A stretch of DNA of 64,000 nucleotides from Paramacrobiotus metropolitanus (GCF_019649055.1 NW_026570355.1:186001-250000), one strand, 5' to 3'. Positions 48,001 to 59,374 are shown, numbered from the stretch's first letter. Notes: a model not told the origin generated them from the sequence alone. Program-made: numbers and translations.

Positions 48001-50935
48001 AATTAATACAAGTACAAATAACAAAGGGTGATAAATAAGTTTACATGATGTTACGCTAACAATATTAAACGAATAATTAGGTACAGGCTGAAAATTCTGC
48101 GATATTAGTTTTCGGAAAACGGGAAAAAATTAATAACGCTTAATACAGTGATCAAATGATAATAATAATAATATTCTAAAATGATTAGATGACGGTAACA
48201 TTTAATTAAATACCGCAAGTTGTAGTAATGACTATAAAAGGTCACAGCATAAACTAAGCAATTTTGAAAATAATTTGTTATCCTTCGAAGAAAATTTGTT
48301 CGGCGCAAGTCCATAAAAGGTCACGGCGTTCATTGCGAAATGATTTGTTATTCTCGGGACAGATTTCGTTCGCAGCAAATACTCGTAGAACAAGTAGTTA
48401 AACGTATTGTGTAGTAGTATTGTTGACGTACCGTGGATGTATGAAGCTACGAATTAATTAAAAAGTAATTAAACGTTAAAAAATATATAACCGAGTTTAT
48501 TTTCTTTCGCAGAGGTGTTCAATGACGATTCGGAGGGGAGTGCGCCGCTGGTTTTCAGTCCTGGTAGTTCTTCGAGTCCTGGGCTTTCGACGGAATCCAG
48601 CAGCAGCAGCTCCCCGGGCCCGCTGGAGAGGAACGTGCGGGAGTCGCCGGTGGATCACTCCCCGGTTCCGCTGACTCAACGTCGCGTTGGAAGTGAGGCT
48701 CCGGCGCCGGGGGCTGCTGGTGAACCATCAGTCCGCGAAAACACCGAGGCATCGGCCCACAGCGGCGCCACTGATGGATTGGAGGCGATCAGAGACTCAC
48801 CGGGCGACGGCGCGACTGATGGACTGCCGGCGATCGGAGACTCACCCGGCGATGGCGCAGCTGATGGATTGGCAGCGATCGGAGATTCACCCGGCGACGG
48901 CGCGCCCCTCCCGGCGCCTCTGACACCGGTCCAACAGGAGCCGGTGCCGGCGCCTGTGACACCGGTCCAACAGGAGCCGGGGCCGGCGCCTGTGACACCG
49001 GTCCAACAGAAGCCGGTGCCTGTGAAACCGGTCAAACAGAAGCCGGTGCCTGTGAAACCGGCCCAGCAGAAGCCGGTGCCTGTGAAACCGGTCCAACAGA
49101 AGCCGGCGCCGGTGCCTCAGAAACCAGCCCAACGGAAGCCGATCCCCGTGCTTAAGAAACCCGTCAAGGCGCCTGCACCAGCGCCTTCACCGGACGAATC
49201 ACCCAGCGCCGACACCAGTAGCCAGTCTTCGGCGGGCGGTAAGTCTGTGCAGCATGCCGGTCGGTGTGCCGCAATACTAAATAACGGTGTGGTGTATCGC
49301 TATAGAATCGGCCGGCTGGGTGGGAGACGAGTTCCGCTTCAAGGGATGGCGCCTGGGAACTGCGGAGGTCGAGGATGACGAGAAGAAGACCCTGGATTCG
49401 CAGTTCAACAGGATCCGGCGGGCCAAGACCGGCAAGGAGCGCGTCACCGCGATTATCACCCGCGCCGCGATTCAGCTGACGATCGGCCGAACGGTACGTG
49501 GGTTACTTGTGGTGCTTCGCTGCCAGATTAATCAGCGCCCGCGCTGGGCGGCAGATGATTCCGATATCGTTCGTTTAGGATCAAACAATCCTGTGTGTGT
49601 TTAGTTGTTGTGTGTTTACACTGAAATCAATTTAATTTTCCTGTGTTTATTTTAATTTTTATTATTTTTTGTACTTCGATCTTTCTTGTATTTTTCTCAT
49701 TTTTAGATTTCTTATACCTTTCATCTTTTTATTATTTCTCGTGTTTTTATGACGTTGGTTGCGTGAATTCAGTATCCGTGTGACTGATAAGGAGATTTTC
49801 AAATAATTTTCCTAATACTGAACAGTTCCTTCCTGACAATATCAGAAATAGTTTTTTATGTGTATCTTTTGACTGTACTGTTGGCTTGTAGTTGCTGTAT
49901 TTGAATATGCGTTCTTTGTGTTGTAGGAGAAGGTCACGCACCCGGTGGTAAATGTACAGCTGAAACCGGTGTGGCGGCATCAAGCGGATAAGCGAGTTTT
50001 CGGCTACGTCGGTGGCGCAAAGGGCCGTGAACGCCAGTTCTTTGTCTTTGAGGCCAACGACGGAGATACGGTAAGTGAGGGAAGCAGCGTGCCGTGGATT
50101 TCCATGCATTCGATTAGTGTTTCTCAATTGACTGAATCGGTTGTGAAGTTGATTTGCTGTATTTGCGTTCGCAGGCGGATGAAGTGGCGGAGGCAATCAA
50201 TCACCTGTTCCGATTGGTTAAGGCCACACCGTCGCCGAAAGTTGGAAAGCGCCGCCTCCCTCGCGCCGCCCAGAACACTACCCGAAGTCCCGCCGGAGCC
50301 CCACCAGTCCTCAGCCCCGCCGAGGCTGGGAAGCATCCTCACATGCCTGATCCGGATCTGCCCCTGCCCGGTCCGGTTAAGGGAATTAGGAATCAGGCCG
50401 AGAAGTGGACGCCGCGTACTCATAAGACTAACATCGATAGCCTTCCCAAACGCAAGGCCGGACAGGAAGATTCCACATTCTGGTTTGCTGTGGTGCTCGC
50501 TCAGCGCCAGCTGAAAGTGAGTACAATGTAGAACACCGTATTAAAGCGGCTCCTAGTACAACTTGTATTCTGCAGTATTGCTGTGACTGGTATCTCCGCT
50601 AACGTTGTGTGCACATTTTCAGCTGACGTTCGTCGAGATCGCCAAACTTATTGGGTTTGACGCGCAGCAAGTGCGCCATTGGTCCGGCCTGTAAGTGTTT
50701 GTCAATGTGACAATGTTGCATTGTAGGATTTGTAGTCACGGCAGTTACCGTATACCAGTACTGGCCGTACGTCTGCGTATGAAGTACGCTACTTGGCACG
50801 TCTGCATTTCTTGTTTGCCTCATTTGTTTATTCTGTAGGATGGAAGCCGGGTTAACTCTCCGCCAGTGGCTGATACGCCATCCTGGGCGTGGTGGAGGAA
50901 AAGCACAACCTCTGAATGCTTCCATCGTTGTGTAG
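45010..50935 (+). CDS. chimeric protein: UPF1-type Cys/His zinc domain, Pro-rich repeats, PTB-like domain, possible death-fold end
   Basis: Ten exons: 45010-45062 (exon from 44987), 45143-45241, 46053-46527, 47181-47310, 48513-49238, 49306-49493, 49927-50070, 50175-50516, 50623-50690, 50839-50935. All phases agree, giving 773 residues. Residues about 14-170 match the UPF1 CH domain, which in UPF1 binds UPF2: GYCGLEELRCLAYC, FFCN, SHIIQHSERTGH, ECFQCHDSDIFHLG, MWQPLVETRKV. The UPF1 helicase does not follow. About 210-494 is acidic then Pro-rich, with 15-residue (SPGDGATDGLPAIGD) and 10-12-residue (PVQQKPVPVK) repeats. About 495-625 fits a PTB fold: FRFKGWRLGTAEV, IRRAKTGKERVTAIITR, KRVFGYVGG, FFVFEA, ADEVAEAINHLFRLV. 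The last 35-60 residues (FVEIAKLIGFDAQQV, LRQWLIRHPG) resemble the end of a death domain; this is weak. The start is the first in-frame ATG after the acceptor, just before the zinc domain. It probably acts as an adaptor rather than an enzyme. Confidence 0.85.
47520..47745. repeat. AT microsatellite (TTTTA-type and ACAT-type)
   Basis: Runs of 'catacata' are followed by 'attttattttat' iterations within an intron of the UPF1-CH/PTB gene. The open frame across it is only compositional. Confidence 0.85.
48770..49135 (+). repeat. two coding minisatellites in the UPF1-CH/PTB gene
   Basis: 45-base units encode G-A-x-D-G-L-x-A-I-x-D-S-P-G-D (three units, 48769-48903). After that come 36-base and then 30-base units encoding Pro/Val/Gln/Glu and Pro/Val/Lys/Gln repeats (about 48920-49135). 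Unit lengths are multiples of three and the frame is kept. Confidence 0.85.
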
Positions 50936-52305
50936 GCCGAGCAGATTGTCCGTAATGCGGTTCCCTGGCACGAAACTCGTCCTGAAACATGAACTGTGCC
51001 GACCTCGTTTTTTGGCACGTAATTGCTTGTTTCGTTCTCCGTTCGCCGGTGATACGTTTGCCCGGTATTTTCATTATCTTTTAACCACCGACCTGTTTAC
51101 GTCTAATATATGCAGAGTATTTTGTGAGTCTTTTTTATGACGTGGCTTCGCGTAGAGATACGCTCAGAGTTTCATTTACTTTATTTCAATAGCGCGATAA
51201 CAATATCGAGATCTAATTATGGTTAAATACAGTTTTGAGCGTAGGAATCAGGGTTATGCGCTGCTTTCATGTTTACTGTTTACTTTCATGCTTTATGTTT
51301 ACTTTCATTTGTCATTAAATTTGTCATGTGGCAGTAGATGGCCAGATCTCGTGTTTGATGTCCTTCACAAACAAAAATTTACCGGCAGCTGCTAGTAAGT
51401 AGCGCTTGATAAAAGGAATACTGCATGGACTGTCGCACATGAGTCAGCAAGTGCCCCGCGGCACTTACGGACACGCTCAACAGCTGATGCATAATTACCG
51501 GAATACCAAAAACAAAAAATCACCTTGAGTTCGTAAAGTCCGGCGGTATTCCTCAGCTAGTAAATGACGACAAAGGTGCGAAAGCGTCTGGCTGTGGGAG
51601 ACACTTGATTACCATGGACAGTACCACTTCCAGTTGGGCGTTGCGCTCTTCCGGACCACACTGTTGGCCCACTTCCGCCATAACTGATCACTGATCACAC
51701 TGTTGTCTTCTCCTTTTGCTAACGCTTTTTCTCCTGTCTTAACCAGTTTCGCACGCTGAACCGGTAACGTTCGAGTGTGTATAAAGCAAAATTATGCCAG
51801 GTGTCATTGCGAATATCGAAACAGCGGGTTCACAAAGCGAAGCACAGACAATTACGCGGATTCCAAGGGCATTTGCATAATATTTCTCCTTACGATTGAT
51901 GTGCCCGTCAGCTTTACGCTACACCGAATAATGCAATCTGTACGCTGCCGCTGGTCCCGGCAATTCGCGCTCCAGGTAAAATCTACAGTACAGGTCACTG
52001 ATGGTAGTTGGTTCAACTTGGTTGGAATTAAACTGTTACACGAATCATAGTCTAATTAAACGATTAATATGTACGTATTTACACGATAGTTATCAACTTT
52101 CCCTTTCAAACAGCAAATTTAAAAGAAACTTTTTCTGACGTTAGTCCGGAAAAATTCAGACTGGCAAATGGCAAGTGATAAATGAATGGTACCTTGACAA
52201 AATGGATTGACTTGTTTTTACTTTTTCGTTTTGTTCTTGTAGACGCGCGATCTCGTGGAATCGGCATTTAGCAAGCTTTGACCTTCTCAATTAGCGTGCT
52301 CCAGT
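50936..52305. other. intergenic, one exon-like fragment
   Basis: No complete gene seen. After an acceptor-like 'cttgtag' at 52236-52242, a short frame reads TRDLVESAFSKL and stops at 52281. It could be an alternative last exon or a remnant of the next gene. The remainder has no recognisable coding pattern. Confidence 0.4.
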
Positions 52306-53034
52306 ATGCAAGATTTCCAGTGGATCTCACCGTTCTTGAACGTAATCAGGAATCAGAACTTGATTGAGTCACCGTCATTTGAGCGTTTCTTCCAGTCGCT
52401 GGTTCGCCGTGAAATGCCTTTCGTCGCGTCGTTAGCATTCCTTTCCACCGTTATCGGTGGCTTCTTTTCTAACGGCTCTGTTCTTTTCCAGTCCGACCGT
52501 TACTGAAACTGTTTGCCAACATTAACCAAAACCACCCACTGGAAAGCCCCGACGAAGCGACTCACGACGCGGTGGCGGTGCAGTTTGTCAATAACGTGTC
52601 GGCCATGCTGGACGTGTTGGGCCGGAACCCGTCTTCCGGATCCCTGTCGGACTTTGTGCAGCGCAGTCTGTTGAAGAGCCTTATATACTTTGTGGATATG
52701 GTGGCCCAGGTATTTTCAGTTTACTGCACAACTGTATAAATCTGGGATTGTTAATAATTAAAATTTAAAATCAAATGATCCAAGGGCCACTACTGCGGTG
52801 AATGCAGTGTTGAGTCTGGACAGGAAGTCAGGCGCTTATTGTTCACTTATGAAAGGGGCGCATGTCAATGCAGTGCGGCGGCCGCCGCCGAGATCAGTGC
52901 GGTCACTGTCGGCATTCATGTTAAAACCCGCCCCAAGCTAGTTAGAGCAAGAAAATGCCGGGAAAAAGGGCGGCGTTAGTTTACTCCCGACAACAAGCAA
53001 CTCATATTCAGAACTGTTAACGTTCAGAACCCAC

Positions 53035-53090
53035 AGTGGCAACTGCCGCTGCCGGTGGCAGTTGCCAGTGGCAGGTGCCACTGCCACCTT
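53035..53090. repeat. GC-rich cluster of nested short inverted repeats
   Basis: Arms ggcaactgcc and ggcagttgcc lie around an 8-9 base loop, directly followed by agtggcaggtgccact and another gtggcagt-type arm. The cluster is built on a GTGGCA/TGCCAC word. Confidence 0.75.
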
Positions 53091-54252
53091 TTATCCCCTG
53101 CCGATGTAAGCGGAATGAGGGTTGTAACATGGAGGCATCTCTGTTGACAGCGGAAGGGAAAGAGGCCCTGTAGACACCTGGGCTGACGAGAGAAACAGTC
53201 AACTTTAGAAAGTGGTAACAAATGCCGCTGGACAGAAGGAGCCAGGATCACAAACGGTACGGCCCCAACCGATCATACTTCGACGTGGATGCCGGGTTTC
53301 GTTCATTGGGTAGCTTTAAACTCTGCGGATGATAACGCCGACTACATCGCGGCGCTGATGGGGCTGGTGAATGAAGAGGCTGTCTTGACAATTCTCACAG
53401 ATCAGGATTTCAGCCCGATTACCCTGCGGAGTTGCTTCCGTGGCAAGTCTGAGCATGGTGGCCTGGCGGCGCTCGAGCTGGAAAAGTTGTCCGTTTTGTT
53501 TCGCGCCGCAGGAAAAAAAACAAAAAAAATTTGCTGCAAAAAGTGACCGACTGCACTACATAGGATCACAGGGCACTGACTGTCAGCCACCAAGGGCAGC
53601 GCTTGCGGGTGAATTTGGCGGGAGCGTTGGCTGAATACGGAGGGCGGCTGGTGCGTGTCAGGGGGACAGTCCCGGATGATGTGATGGGGGATTTTATTGA
53701 GTTTACTCTTCTTGGACTTCAGCTTAGAACCTACAGATACAGCATAAATTAAGATAGCATTTAACGGATGATGTTGTAATAGCTGACGGCGATACCGACA
53801 TGTAGCTGCGACCGTCTGCTATTCCGCCGTAGTGTCCAGTGCGTCCTCGTACAGTGGATTCAAAAAGGTGTTACATCCGGTCCGCGACCGACAATTTATT
53901 TATCAAGACCAAATGACCAATAAACTGCAAACATGCAATTGAGCACAGACTCATGCTGAATTCGAACACTTGCGCCGCGCATACTTCCGAACGGAAACCA
54001 TCGACCGATATCTCAAACGAAAGTGAAAACAATTACAAGAATTTTGATACCTAATGTCACGACTTGAAGGTGGCGGCATGATGTATTTATTATGAACCGC
54101 CACTGAGGGCGCAAACAACCAACTGATCGTTGTCATCAGGACAACAAAGGCACACTGCAACCGCAGTTGCCATGCTGGACAACACACCACATAGAGGTCA
54201 CAGCGGATACAACATTCTCGTGACGTCAGTGCCACTGCACTACGCCACACCT

Positions 54253-54432
54253 AACACGTTGTTTTTTATGGGATCTAAGAGAAAACCGAGGCACCTAAAG
54301 TTTCTCGTAGACAAAGCATACTATTTCTGCGTGAAAACTGAAACTAAACCGTGGATTGAAATTCTGTGCTTTGTCTACGAGAAACTTTAGGTGCCTCGAT
54401 TTTCTCTTAGATCCTGTAAAAAACAACTTGTT
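54253..54432. mobile_element. foldback (MITE-like) element, 66-base arms, 48-base loop
   Basis: Arms 54253-54318 and 54367-54432 are reverse complements with only a few mismatches. The inner 47 bases (gatctaagagaaaa ... gtagacaaagca against its partner) differ at one position. No coding capacity. The ends (aacacgttgtttttta / taaaaaacaacttgtt) are slightly more diverged. I see no clear target duplication. It lies inside the decayed gene, probably in an intron. Confidence 0.85.
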
Positions 54433-57011
54433 TGGTAATTGGTATCAAAATTCTTAAAATTGTTTTCTCTTTCGTTTGAGGTATCGGTGGATAGTTTTCG
54501 TTGGGAAATGTGCATGTTGCAACTTACAAGTGATAATATCAGCAAGCCGATGGCCAGCACGGATTTTGGCTGTTTGAGTACAGGTAAGTTCCTGGTTGCG
54601 CGCGTTTTGTGGGTGGGTGGGTTTTGTAACACCTTTTTGAATTCCATTGTATGCCTTCAGTTGCCCATGTGGTCCCATTGGCTGCGGATACATCCATCGG
54701 AGAGCGATAAAATTGCGGAGAGTGTGGCACGCGCGGTGAAGAAGGAAATTCAAGGAATACCGCTTCTGCGCCGAGGAGCACGTGAATGTACCCGTTATGG
54801 CGCTGAGGGAATGGTTTGACCGCCGTTTTCCTCTTAGCGATGGTCCGCTTTCCGTTGTCATCTCAGGTGAATGAACATCAGTAGTTGATACTGTGCTGCA
54901 GGATGAACTCGGTTTCCTTCTTTTGTGGACATGGTGCGCATTCCCGCTTCCATATATAAATCCGGGTGGAAAGCTGGCTAGGGGGAAAGCAGTTCGATCC
55001 CCGTGGAGATCTTGCAGCGTTCTAAAAGAGTTCATCGGTCGTGTTGGCCACTTTGGACGAAGCAGTCGACGGAGCTTGGAGGAGATCTGGAGGCACTTCT
55101 CAGTGTTGTCAGCTGGGTGCCCATTGACATTTGCTGGCCTGGCGCAACGACTAGCCTACTTCCATTTGTCGCACTTTGCCGGACTTGAGGAGTCTTCCTG
55201 TCATTGGGTGATGAAGGGGTCGCCACAGGCCATCGGTGCGACAATGACAGCAACCAAATCGACTGGAAGAGCTGTCTTAAGGTCGTCATAGGTCTTTGCA
55301 GTCATTGAACGTCCGATGAACAGCTGAAAAGGCTGTCACCCTGTATTCTCAACGAACTCGTCTAATCGGTACGGCAATACTATGTTTCGGTTTTCTTTTG
55401 CGCATCTTTGAGCATTCTGATAAAATGACCTTTGTGTATGCAAATCGTATACTATTGTGCTCTCAAACATTTTTCACGACCAAAAGAATTTCGGATGGAT
55501 ATTTTCGCTGGTGTGGCAGATCGTCTGTTTGGTTAAGGCCACATGATGGACGCTGTTAGCAAGGTGGCTTCGGTTATGGATGAGGCAAGGATTCCTCGCA
55601 AAACAGCGTTGTCTGCATCCTGTTAACTGGCTTATGTACCTGTAGGAAAAAGACGCGGTGAGCTTGCTTAAGAAATCGGCAGAAAGCAAAGCCAGTGAGT
55701 CGTTGGCTAACCGCATTTGTTGGGCGCGAATGCTGCTGCGCCTGCTGCAACAGCATCAGCCCGGCGACGCCGCCTCAGGAAAGACCGTGCAGTGGCTGTT
55801 CAACATGTCCACAATCATCTAAAACGTTCATGTTTTCCATGTCGTACTTAGGGAACGTCTTTTTGTTGCAGGGCACGCATTACCTGCGGTGATCTGGGTG
55901 GCATCTGGCACAGCATCTTGGCGACGGATATAGACTTCTTCGTGGCAAGCCGAAAGAAGCCAGCGTCAATCCGTATCAGGGCACACTCCTCCTGCAGTTG
56001 CATGCGGCGCACACATTGGTATTTTGCTGTTTGACATTGGCTAATATATTAGCGATTAATCGTTGTAGTTCATTAGTAATTTATTTACTGTATAACAAAG
56101 TTTGTTTATAATTTACTTTGGCTTGTTGAACGACAGTCCTTGTTGAACGACAGTTACGTACATCCTTAAAGAGCCCGTTGCTGGCCCTGGCGCGGTACTT
56201 GATCGACGAGCACCCTCAGGACGGTGCTTTTCGTAAACAGCTAACGGAAAGGTACGCTTGGGCAAAGCAAATATTTGCTGACGAATCCCCTGTCCAGTAG
56301 AGGTTGTGCTGCCGACGAGGATCTTTCCATATCTGCAGTTACGGGGGCCGGTCTTCGACCCCTACTGCGTGAAGTGTTCCTGGGGTCGCGCACGCTTTCC
56401 AGAGGCAGATGCAAATGAAACCCGTACGCCAGCTTTTTTTGGTCCCTGTCCATACGGCAACGACGCAGCAAAGCAGCGACGTTGTTCTCCGAGAGCTCTG
56501 CAGCCTTGTCGCCGGATCGGCCGACGCCTGATGCTTCGTTGGCGTTGCCCATGATTTAAGTCAGTTTAGTGACTCTGGTCGCGTCGAAATTGTACGAGAT
56601 CTGCATTCTGTGAATGCTGCATTTGCAAGCGCCAGCTGTGATTATTGTGACCTGGATCATGGAAGTTTAATCATTAAATACATAAAATCTCATTAATAAT
56701 TAATAAAATATTTATTAATCATTAAATACAGAAGAATACGAATCACTGGAGTCAATAAAAAAAGTGGCGAATTGGCAATAGTATCAGGTGTACCGGTACA
56801 TACCACTGATACCAGCGTATTATTTGCATTGTTCTCAAATTTTTTCGGAATACGTGTCTGTCACGACCTCGTACCCTCGCTGACTGACATGAAAACACAG
56901 AGCAAGTAACAGTACAACTGGCGTTGCTACGCCACAGTGTCCGAAAGCTGCTTCCTCCACACTTTGACGTACGGCTTACCGGCGACCGTGTTCCCTTCCG
57001 TAAGTTCTCTA

Positions 57012-57196
57012 CTAGGAAGCGGCAGGTGTTAAACTGGATGCCGCAGCGATCGACGGCGCGGTGGAAGTGGCAGTCATGCTGGTCGCGGTGGTTGTGATAG
57101 TTGTCGCTATTCCCCCTGCCCGCTCCCTGGCCACTTCCTTGACGTGGGTCTTATGCTTATCAGGCACAGTGTGCGCCGGAATGGCGTCCTTAAAGG
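57012..57196 (-). CDS. candidate isolated last exon of an unrecognised protein, Thr/Ala/Ser-rich
   Basis: An acceptor-like AACTTCAG precedes an open run of 61 codons that ends in TAG (57014-57012). It starts FKDAIPAHTVPDKHKTHVKE, then VARERAGG, then a Thr/Ser/Ala-rich tail ending SSLTPAAS. Codon composition is more exon-like than its surroundings. No partner exon is seen upstream, because the minus-strand upstream side runs into the satellite at 57.7 kb. It may be a remnant or chance. Confidence 0.25.
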
Positions 57197-57689
57197 CTGA
57201 AGTTGCGGAAGTGGCCAACAGTGATCATTGATGGCGGAAGTGGACGAACAGTGTGGCGTCAAGTGTGCGATCATTGATAAAACACTATTCTTTTAACGTG
57301 GCAGCATGATGGCACTTACTGGACCGATCGATAGCACTGATTCAGCAAGATTCGCATTTCGCATCCAAAAAAACTGCCGGTAATCACAGACAGACTGTAT
57401 TTCCCACAGTAGGCAATGGAGTTAAATCATACGCTGCAGTGCTGTAGGGAACTGAACAGTGGAGAGTTCTCACCAACCGGATTATGATTCTTTTATCAAT
57501 CCCGGTGGCAGTGCGATAATATAAAAAGTGTGCCACCTGAAAACGTTTAACGTAAAGTTAGGTCGGTGATGTTTGTGCGCAAGTACACAATATCTGTAGG
57601 TCGGCTTTTATGGTGGGTCATCTGTAGCTGGCCAATGCAGCAACCATCCCCGATAGCAATGCTGTGTTCTCGAGCATCTGCGCTTTTAA

Positions 57690-58592
57690 CTAAAGAAAAA
57701 TAACTGCCACACATTCGCATAAATTGCGTTTAATCCACACAACCACGAACCCATTCAGCAACGTATCCATACTAACCATCACGGCCGTACTTTAAAAACT
57801 TCCTTTAGAGGATAACTTAGCTGTTTTCAAGTGGGCTTACGGTATCTACGGTTTCAAAGTGAAGATCCAACCGTTTCCCTGGTTAATCATTGTATTCTAC
57901 AAGAGATTTTGAAAACATCGATGTTTTCGCCTTCTGATGAAACAGTAGTTTACAGCAAATCCATATTATTTTAACAGTAGACAAGAAGCTGCTATAAAGT
58001 GAGTATAAACATTCGATAAAACGCGTTTAATTCACACTACCACGGACCCACTCACCAACGTATTCATACTGACCATCACGACCGTACCCGAAAACTTCTT
58101 TTAGGAAGAATCGTATTTTTTTTTACAAGACAGCTAACGGTATCGACAGTTTAAAAGTGTAACTCCAACTATTTCCCTGGTTAGTCAATGTTTTCTAAAA
58201 AAAATATCGAAAACATTAAGGTATTCGCATTCTGTAGAAAAAAGTAGTTTGCAGCAAATCCACGACAGCAATGCTTTCGCCTCGTGCGTCAGAGTATTTA
58301 ACAAAAGACAAAAAGCTGCTATAAACAATCCAAAAAAGCGCGTTTTATTCACACTACCACGGACCTAGTCACCAACGTACCCATAGAGAACATAACGGCC
58401 GTACCTAAAAACTTCTTTTAGGAGATATCGTGTTTTTTTTCAGCTTACGGTATCTACTATCTGCAGTTTTAGAGTGGGGGTCCAAGCATTTCCCTGGTTA
58501 GTCAATTTCGAAAACATCTATGTTTTCGCTTTCTGTAGAGAAGCGCGATTAATTCATACTACCACGGACTGACGGACCCACTCACCAACGAG
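57690..58592. repeat. satellite array, left (older, more diverged) segment
   Basis: Carries the same landmarks as the main array: 'gcgtttaat.cacac.accac..accca.tca.caacgta', 'atc.ac.gtttcaaagtg.ag.tccaac', 'aaaacatcgatgttttcgcc' (at 57912), 'cagcaaatcca'. Units are about 290-310 bases and poorly conserved. It is interrupted at 58592, within the '..tcaccaacg' motif. Confidence 0.8.
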
Positions 58593-59374
58593 TAGTAAGT
58601 CTGATAAGATAAGATAGCCATGGGCTATCTATCGTAGATATGACGCTATAGAAAGCGCTGGTGGTCACTAAAGGACGTGTGAGAATAAGAGCCAGTTTTT
58701 GAATTTGGACGGGGTGGAAAAAAAGGCCCGGGGTGAAGTACTGTGGGGCAGTCGCAACGTACGTTTATTAGGATTAAGAAACGCAATTGTTGTGGTTTTT
58801 GGCGACCACAGCGTAAGACTGCAACACCACAAAGTACAAATTTTAAGTGCGTTTTATATTGCTTAATTACGGTAGATCATAGTCTGTGTTTTTGTACGAA
58901 AAGGTATGATAATCAAGCGAGCGAGCGAAGCGAACGAAGCGTTTTTAATTTAAAGTGTGTAACGGGGCGAACCGGAGAACCGGGTTCCCGTGGTCCACGG
59001 GCGAAGCCCCTGGCCGTGGTTTGGGGCGGAGCCCCAATAAGCAGGGGGTGCGGGGGGCGCAGCCCCCCGCTGAAGCAACTCAGAAGGTAACTTAAAATCG
59101 TAAACCTAACCGGGTTATAATTGACGAACCCAATGGGGAAATGTGTGTTCGACCGTAAATTTGGACCCAGTGTAAACGCTTGGACCGGGTCGGGTGGTGG
59201 CATTTTGGGGAACCGTAACGTAAATTATAACCCGGTCATTATTGACGAACCCGCCGTAGTAATATACGCGGGGTCACCTGGGGGCGCTAAAAAATCCAAA
59301 CCGGGTCCAAATTTCCGGACCCCCCGTATATTACTACGGGGAGTTCGTCAATAATGACTGGGTCATAATTTACG
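58593..59374. mobile_element. foreign-looking 782-base insert in the satellite, GC-rich hairpins and terminal inverted repeat
   Basis: The satellite breaks at 'caccaacg' and resumes at 'tttttgccttctttagaaag', which places the insert. It holds 'gcgagcgaagcgaacgaagc' and GC hairpins GGGGCGGAGCCCC (59023-59035) and GGGGGGCGCAGCCCCCC (59052-59068). An open run of about 62 codons before TAA near 58863 reads VLWGSRNVRLLGLRNAIVVV and FGDHSVRLQHHKVQILSA. Such hairpins and Ser-Glu-Arg-coding runs are unlike the rest of the window and recall intergenic DNA of large DNA viruses or some organelles. I do not recognise the protein; the origin is inference. Confidence 0.5.
59219..59374. repeat. large inverted repeat with TATTAC stem-loop at the right end of the insert
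   Basis: Left arm 59219-59273 and right arm 59321-59374 are near-perfect reverse complements around about 47 bases. Within the right arm CCCCGTA (59322-59328) and TACGGGG (59335-59341) form a stem around the loop TATTAC. The left arm has the complementary stem with one extra base. The shared word 'attgacgaaccc' also occurs at about 59120-59131. Confidence 0.8.

Larger units (their letters stand above)
52306..56640 (+). pseudogene. decayed multi-exon gene, helical-repeat-like, family not recognised
   Basis: Several stretches look like real exons. 52306-52410 would join to 52492-52710 (LRPLLKLFANINQNHP, LLKSLIYFVDMVAQ, donor GTATTT). The others are 54479-54580, 54661-54866, 55646-55822 (EKDAVSLLKKSAESKASESL, LLRLLQQHQPGD) and 56152-56298 (SPLLALARYLIDEHPQDG, YAWAKQIFADE). 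Leu-rich helical composition suggests a HEAT/ARM-like protein. In 54661-54866 the coding signal moves through three frames: VAHVVPLAAD, then KIAESVARAVKKE, then FKEYRFCAEEHVNVPVMALR. After 56298 it again switches frames (AVTGAGLRPLLREVFLGS, then SSDVVLRELCSLVAGSADA). Shifts of this kind mean a pseudogene unless the sequence has errors. I could not identify the parent. Part of it may still be an expressed truncated gene. Confidence 0.55.

Noticed and set aside
5821-56600. tRNA and rRNA genes
   Set aside because: I looked for GTTCRANNC-type B boxes with matching A boxes and for conserved rRNA words and found none convincing.
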